A program made the position numbers and the translations under genes. Below the pieces are notes generated by a model that saw only the letters and a list, made by a program, of their open reading frames with translations, was not told where the DNA came from and did not search any database. Positions 6,005-11,199 of a stretch of 11,199 nt of DNA are shown piece by piece; the stretch's first letter is position 1, and each line of letters starts with the position of its first letter. Origin of the DNA: Acidobacteriota bacterium (GTDB taxonomy: Bacteria; Acidobacteriota; Terriglobia; Bryobacterales; Bryobacteraceae). The DNA lies in NCBI GenBank assembly GCA_947505565.1, contig CANNLB010000020.1, positions 1-11,199 of the forward strand, read 5' to 3'.

Positions 6005-8446
6005 TTAGTTCACCGCCGTGAATTCGCTGGAGGCGAGTAACACTTGCGCGTACTGGGCCCAGGAACTGCTCTGTTTCAGGAAAGCCAAGCCCATCTCGGT
6101 CTCGTCCGGGCGCGGCGCGCGCAGATAGAGACGCTCATAGGCTTGGCGGATTTTTTCGCGGCCGTCACCTTGCAACCGCTCGGCAAAAGCCTCGGCCTGT
6201 TTGGCGACGAAAGAGTTGTTGAGGAAGTAGAGGCGTTGCAGCGGGCCGAGGGTCACCGTACGTTTCTCGGTGGGGTTATTGGGGTTAGGGAAGTCGAAGA
6301 GGGTGAGGCTGGGGTCTGGCTTGGTGCGGCCGACGTAGCCGTAGAGGGTGCGGCGGTGGAAATCGTCGGTAAGCGGCTGGGCGGGTCCGCCTGGGGTAAG
6401 GTCAAGACTACCGGCGGCGGCCAGGATCGCGTCGCGCAGGGATTCGGCGTCGAGGCGGGGGACGAAGTTCGCGCGCCACAGGAGCTTATTCTCGGGGTCC
6501 TTCTGGGCGTTGGTTTCCGAGGAGGTCCCGCTGAGTTGATAGGCGCTCGTGAGCAGAATGCGGCGGTGAAGACGCTTCAGCGACCAGCCGTCGCCGACGA
6601 ACTCGGCGGCGAGGGCGTCGAGGAGGGCGGGATGCGTCGGCCGCTCGCCGAGTTGGCCGAAGTTGGAGGCGCTGCGGACGATGCCGGAGCCGAAGTGGCC
6701 CTGCCAGACACGGTTCACGATGACCCGGGCGGCCAGCGGGTGGTTCACGATGGCTTCGGCGAGTTCGAGGCGGCCGCTTCCTTTCGAGAATGGTGTGGGT
6801 TTGGTGTCGGAAAGGGCGTGGAGGAAATGCCGGGGAACCTCTTCGCCGAGGTTCTGGTCGTCGCCGCGGATGGCCACTTTTGCGTTGCCCGGTTTGTCGG
6901 TATCGGAGATGGTGTGGAGAAAGGGGTACTGCGGGGGCAGGGTCTCCTTGAGATGCTTGAGGTCTTGCCGAAGGCGGTCATGTTCAGCCTTCCAGGCGGG
7001 TGCGAGCCAGCGGTCGAGGTCGTTTTCGCCGAAGTAGTAGATACCGCCTCTGAAGTCGAGGAAATCCTTTTTATAGGGGTCCGAGGCGAGGTCTCGCCAG
7101 AGGTAGTATTCGAGGATCGGGAGCGACTCGAGGTTGGTCCACTGGCGGGTGGATTCGTCGCGGAGGCCTTTGATGCCGCCGAGTTTCACGTAGTTACGTT
7201 CTTCCATGCCGCGGCGGTCGGCGAAGATACGGGTGACGAGCGCCTGGAAGGCGGCGGGGTCCTGCAAAGGGTCGAAGGGATGGTCTTTGAGGGGGCCGGC
7301 GAGGTAAGCTTTCCAGCGGTTGAAAATCTCTGGGTCCAGGCCCCCCGGAGATTTGGCGTTGAGGTACTTTTCGGTTTGGCGGGAGAGGATTTCGGAGAGG
7401 TCGGCGGACTGAAGTTGGACGAAGCGTTCGAGGGAAAACTTGGCGTCGTCGATGCGTTTTTGGTGGTCCTTATAGGCTTTGACGGCGGCTTCTTCGGCGA
7501 GGGGGACTTCGTGAGATTTGCTGCTTTTGAAGACGCCGAGGAGGGAGTAGTAATCCTTGGTGGGGATGGGGTCGTATTTATGATCGTGGCATTGCGCGCA
7601 GGCGACGGTGAGGCCGAGGAACGTGCGGGTGGAGACGTCGAGTTGATCGTTGGCGTTGATGCCGAGGGCTTGGAAGCCGAGGGCGGGGAGAAGGCTGGCG
7701 TTGTTGGGGAGTTGGTCGGCGGCGAGTTGGGCGCGGACGAATTTGGGATAAGGGAGATCCGTATTTAGGGCGTTGACGACCCAGTCGCGGTAGCGGAAGG
7801 CGTTGGGGTAGGGGGTGTCGGAGCTGGCGCCGAGTTGGCCGTCGGCGTAGCGGGCGAGGTCGAGCCAGTGGCGGGCCCAGCGTTCGCCGTATTGGGGGCC
7901 AGCCAGGAGGCGGTCGACGACGGTGGCGAAGGCTTGGGGGGACGTATCCGCGACGAAGGCGGCCAGTTGTTCGGGCGTCGGGGGGAGGCCGGTGAGGTCA
8001 ATCGTAACGCGACGGAGGAGAGTGCGTTTGTCGGCGGGGATGTTGGGGGTGAGGCCGGCCTGTTTACGGGCCGTTTCGAGGTGGTGATCGATCTCGACCG
8101 GGGCGGGCTTCGGGAGCGCGGCGAAAGCCCAGAAGGTGGGCATGGCGGCGCCGTCGGTGATCCAACGGGCGAAGTCGGCGACTTGATCCGCGGGTAGTTT
8201 GCCAGCCGGCGGCATTTTCAGGCGCTCGTGGGTGCGGGCGACGGCCTGATAGAGCAGGCTGGCTTCGGGCTTGCCGGGGACGACGGCGGCGCTGGCCAGC
8301 TTAGCGATGGGATGGCAACCTTGGCAATTTTCAATGAAAAGCGGGCGGATGCGTTGTTCGAAGAATTCCAGTTGCTCGGGCGTTCCGCCAGCGAATGCAG
8401 CAACGGGGAGGAGCGCGAAGAGGGCGACGGGAAGACGCGTCATCAT
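6005..8446 (-). CDS. planctomycete-type cytochrome c protein (PSCyt1, DUF1549/PSCyt2, DUF1553/PSD1)
   Basis: This exported multidomain protein has 813 residues from the first ATG. A short signal peptide (TRLPVALFALLPVAAFAGG) is followed by a PSCyt1-type cytochrome region (about 25-105) with the haem-binding CQGCH at 41-45 and a later Met in LKMPPAGKL as a possible axial ligand. DUF1549 (about 120-325) holds TIDLTGLPPTPEQLAAF, YGERWARHWLDLARYADG and a second motif CAQCH at 283-287. DUF1553 (about 555-790) holds NRVWQGHFGSGIV, NFGQLGERPTHPALLD, RLDAESLRDAIL and LYFLNNSFVAKQAE. The start is GTG-ATG-ATG at 8449, 8446 and 8443, so the exact choice is open; I used the first ATG. The DUF1501 gene follows after 3 nt. 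The protein probably binds c-type haem outside the cytoplasm and moves electrons for an unknown oxidation, with DUF1501 as partner. No enzyme activity is established for this architecture. Confidence 0.93.
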   Translation of the reverse strand: MMTRLPVALFALLPVAAFAGGTPEQLEFFEQRIRPLFIENCQGCHPIAKLASAAVVPGKPEASLLYQAVARTHERLKMPPAGKLPADQVADFARWITDGAAMPTFWAFAALPKPAPVEIDHHLETARKQAGLTPNIPADKRTLLRRVTIDLTGLPPTPEQLAAFVADTSPQAFATVVDRLLAGPQYGERWARHWLDLARYADGQLGASSDTPYPNAFRYRDWVVNALNTDLPYPKFVRAQLAADQLPNNASLLPALGFQALGINANDQLDVSTRTFLGLTVACAQCHDHKYDPIPTKDYYSLLGVFKSSKSHEVPLAEEAAVKAYKDHQKRIDDAKFSLERFVQLQSADLSEILSRQTEKYLNAKSPGGLDPEIFNRWKAYLAGPLKDHPFDPLQDPAAFQALVTRIFADRRGMEERNYVKLGGIKGLRDESTRQWTNLESLPILEYYLWRDLASDPYKKDFLDFRGGIYYFGENDLDRWLAPAWKAEHDRLRQDLKHLKETLPPQYPFLHTISDTDKPGNAKVAIRGDDQNLGEEVPRHFLHALSDTKPTPFSKGSGRLELAEAIVNHPLAARVIVNRVWQGHFGSGIVRSASNFGQLGERPTHPALLDALAAEFVGDGWSLKRLHRRILLTSAYQLSGTSSETNAQKDPENKLLWRANFVPRLDAESLRDAILAAAGSLDLTPGGPAQPLTDDFHRRTLYGYVGRTKPDPSLTLFDFPNPNNPTEKRTVTLGPLQRLYFLNNSFVAKQAEAFAERLQGDGREKIRQAYERLYLRAPRPDETEMGLAFLKQSSSWAQYAQVLLASSEFTAVN

Positions 8447-8452
8447 CACGGA

Positions 8453-8481
8453 ATACTATATCCTATTTGAAATGATTTCAA
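8453..8481 (-). promoter_or_regulatory. candidate promoter of the cytochrome-DUF1501 operon, abutting the start codon
   Basis: Read on the minus strand, TTGAAA (plus 8476-8481, 5 of 6 to TTGACA) is followed after 15 nt by TATAGT (8455-8460, 5 of 6 to TATAAT), or after 17 nt by TAGTAT (8453-8458, 4 of 6). It sits in the only AT-rich patch between two GC-rich genes. Transcription would begin at about 8446-8448, on the GTG/ATG/ATG start itself, implying a leaderless or nearly leaderless mRNA. No good Shine-Dalgarno sequence is placed before these codons, which agrees. Confidence 0.4.
8467..8481. repeat. perfect 6-3-6 inverted repeat over the putative kdsB start
   Basis: TTGAAA-TGA-TTTCAA is a perfect dyad whose centre overlaps the ATG at 8472-8474. 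Each arm also resembles a -35 hexamer, one for each strand, so it could be an operator shared by the divergent genes. In RNA the 3-nt loop and A-T-rich stem would be weak. Confidence 0.45.
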
Positions 8482-9236
8482 CCCTGCGCGTGTTACCATC
8501 GAACGTGCCCGCCAGAGTTTTAGGTGTTATTCCGGCGCGCCTGGCCTCTACTCGGTTTCCAGGGAAACCACTTGTCCCTATAAACGGAAAGCCGATGTTG
8601 CAACACGTGTTTGAACGGGCCTGCCTTTGCCGGACGCTCGATCGGGTGATTGTGGCGACCGACGATAAGCGAATTGCTGAAGTGGCGCGGGGATTTGGCG
8701 CGGTGGTGCAGATGACGTCGGCCTCACACCTGTCAGGCACAGATCGTGTGGCCGAGGTATCGGGAAGCCATGAGCACGAGATTGTCGTGAATATTCAGGG
8801 TGATGAGCCGATGATCGATCCGTCGGCGATCGACCTGGCGGTGCAGGGGCTGAAAGAGCACCCGAAGGCGCTGATGGCCACCTTGAAGCGGTCGATCGGC
8901 CGACTGGACGAAATCACGAATCCGAATGTCGTTAAAGTTGTCACGGACGGGGAGGGGATGGCTATCTACTTTTCGCGAAGCCCCATCCCGTATAGCCGGG
9001 GCGGAGCGGTGACCTACTACAAGCATATTGGGTTGTACGTTTACCAGCGTGAATTCCTGCTCGCCTACTCCACCCTGCCGGTGGGGCCACTGGAGCAGGC
9101 CGAACGGCTGGAACAGTTGCGCGCCCTCGAGAATGGTTTTGCCATTCACGTTTCAGAAACGCAGTACGAATCCCTCGGGGTGGATACCCCGGAAGACCTA
9201 TCTCGGGTGCAGGCCCATTGGGGTTCGCTTTCTTAA
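8472..9236 (+). CDS. kdsB: 3-deoxy-manno-octulosonate cytidylyltransferase (CMP-KDO synthetase)
   Basis: KdsB activates the LPS sugar KDO by transfer from CTP, giving CMP-KDO and pyrophosphate in the cytoplasm; KDO is then attached to lipid A. The 254-residue product matches the family along its length: GVIPARLASTRFPGKPL (18-34, nucleotide binding), VATDD (61-65), SGTDRVAEV (88-96), VNIQGDEPMI (106-115), NPNVVKVV (150-157), HIGLYVY (185-191), PLEQAERLEQLRALENG (206-222) and GVDTPEDL (236-243). The usual length is about 245-250. I used the ATG at 8472, but an in-frame GTG at 8505 would start the protein almost exactly where other KdsB proteins begin. Neither has a ribosome site, and an inverted repeat covers the ATG. 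The frame is open upstream to 8271, but that part is antisense to the cytochrome gene. It is the first gene of the operon, followed by pyrG after 13 nt. Confidence 0.95.
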   Translation: MISTLRVLPSNVPARVLGVIPARLASTRFPGKPLVPINGKPMLQHVFERACLCRTLDRVIVATDDKRIAEVARGFGAVVQMTSASHLSGTDRVAEVSGSHEHEIVVNIQGDEPMIDPSAIDLAVQGLKEHPKALMATLKRSIGRLDEITNPNVVKVVTDGEGMAIYFSRSPIPYSRGGAVTYYKHIGLYVYQREFLLAYSTLPVGPLEQAERLEQLRALENGFAIHVSETQYESLGVDTPEDLSRVQAHWGSLS

Positions 9237-9249
9237 TTCGTTTTTTGCT

Positions 9250-11199
<1,950 letters not shown>

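Noticed and set aside
6044..7768. Plus-strand open frame of 574 codons opposite the cytochrome gene
   Set aside because: It lies in the exact mirror register of the DUF1549/DUF1553 codons. It stays open because the real gene rarely uses TTA, CTA or TCA. The product has no family features, while the minus-strand protein is clearly conserved.
8271..8471. Upstream extension of the kdsB frame
   Set aside because: It is antisense to the start of the cytochrome gene, and KdsB homology begins only after about 8500.
9028..9249. Upstream extension of the pyrG frame
   Set aside because: It overlaps kdsB in another frame, and the CTP synthase N-terminus begins exactly at the ATG at 9250.

Overview
The window looks like a chromosomal segment of a moderately GC-rich Gram-negative bacterium. 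The best guess is an acidobacterium of the Bryobacterales/Solibacter type. That guess rests on three things: a secreted protein with a carboxypeptidase-regulatory-like (CnaB-like) N-terminus and a C-terminal region I associate with Acidobacteriota; a planctomycete-type cytochrome (PSCyt1/DUF1549/DUF1553) gene next to a DUF1501 gene, a pair common in Planctomycetes, Verrucomicrobia and Solibacter-like Acidobacteriota; and a KDO (LPS core sugar) gene set, which requires an outer membrane. No rRNA, tRNA, CRISPR array or insertion sequence was seen.

Layout. Positions 1-830 hold no intact gene. The minus strand has short protein-like stretches that change frame and meet stops, consistent with a decayed gene. 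Positions 831-3578 (+) encode a secreted, two-unit M16 zinc metallopeptidase. Only 18 nt after it, convergent, lies a minus-strand gene (3597-4586) for the secreted CnaB-like protein. Upstream of that on the same strand are a DUF1501 gene (4658-6001) and a PSCyt1-DUF1549-DUF1553 gene (6005-8446), separated by 3 nt and almost certainly cotranscribed. The 71-nt gap between DUF1501 and the CnaB-like gene contains a good intrinsic-terminator hairpin. A longer, mutually exclusive hairpin overlaps it and could act as an antiterminator or cover the start of the CnaB-like gene.

A divergent gap of about 25 nt separates the cytochrome operon from a plus-strand operon: kdsB (8472-9236), pyrG (9250-10884) and kdsA (10874 to the window end, partial). 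KdsA makes KDO-8-phosphate, KdsB activates KDO with CTP, and PyrG makes CTP, so the operon couples supply of the nucleotide to activation of the LPS sugar. KdsA has a Cys in its N-terminal GPC motif, which places it in the metal-dependent class. The divergent spacer is unusually AT-rich. It carries a perfect 6-3-6 dyad over the putative kdsB ATG and a minus-strand promoter-like sequence so close to the cytochrome start that a leaderless mRNA is plausible.

Most of the window is ordinary housekeeping plus an uncharacterised secreted/respiratory pair. The less expected signals are the alternative hairpins at 4609-4648, the dyad/leaderless arrangement at 8443-8481, and the decayed region at the left end.
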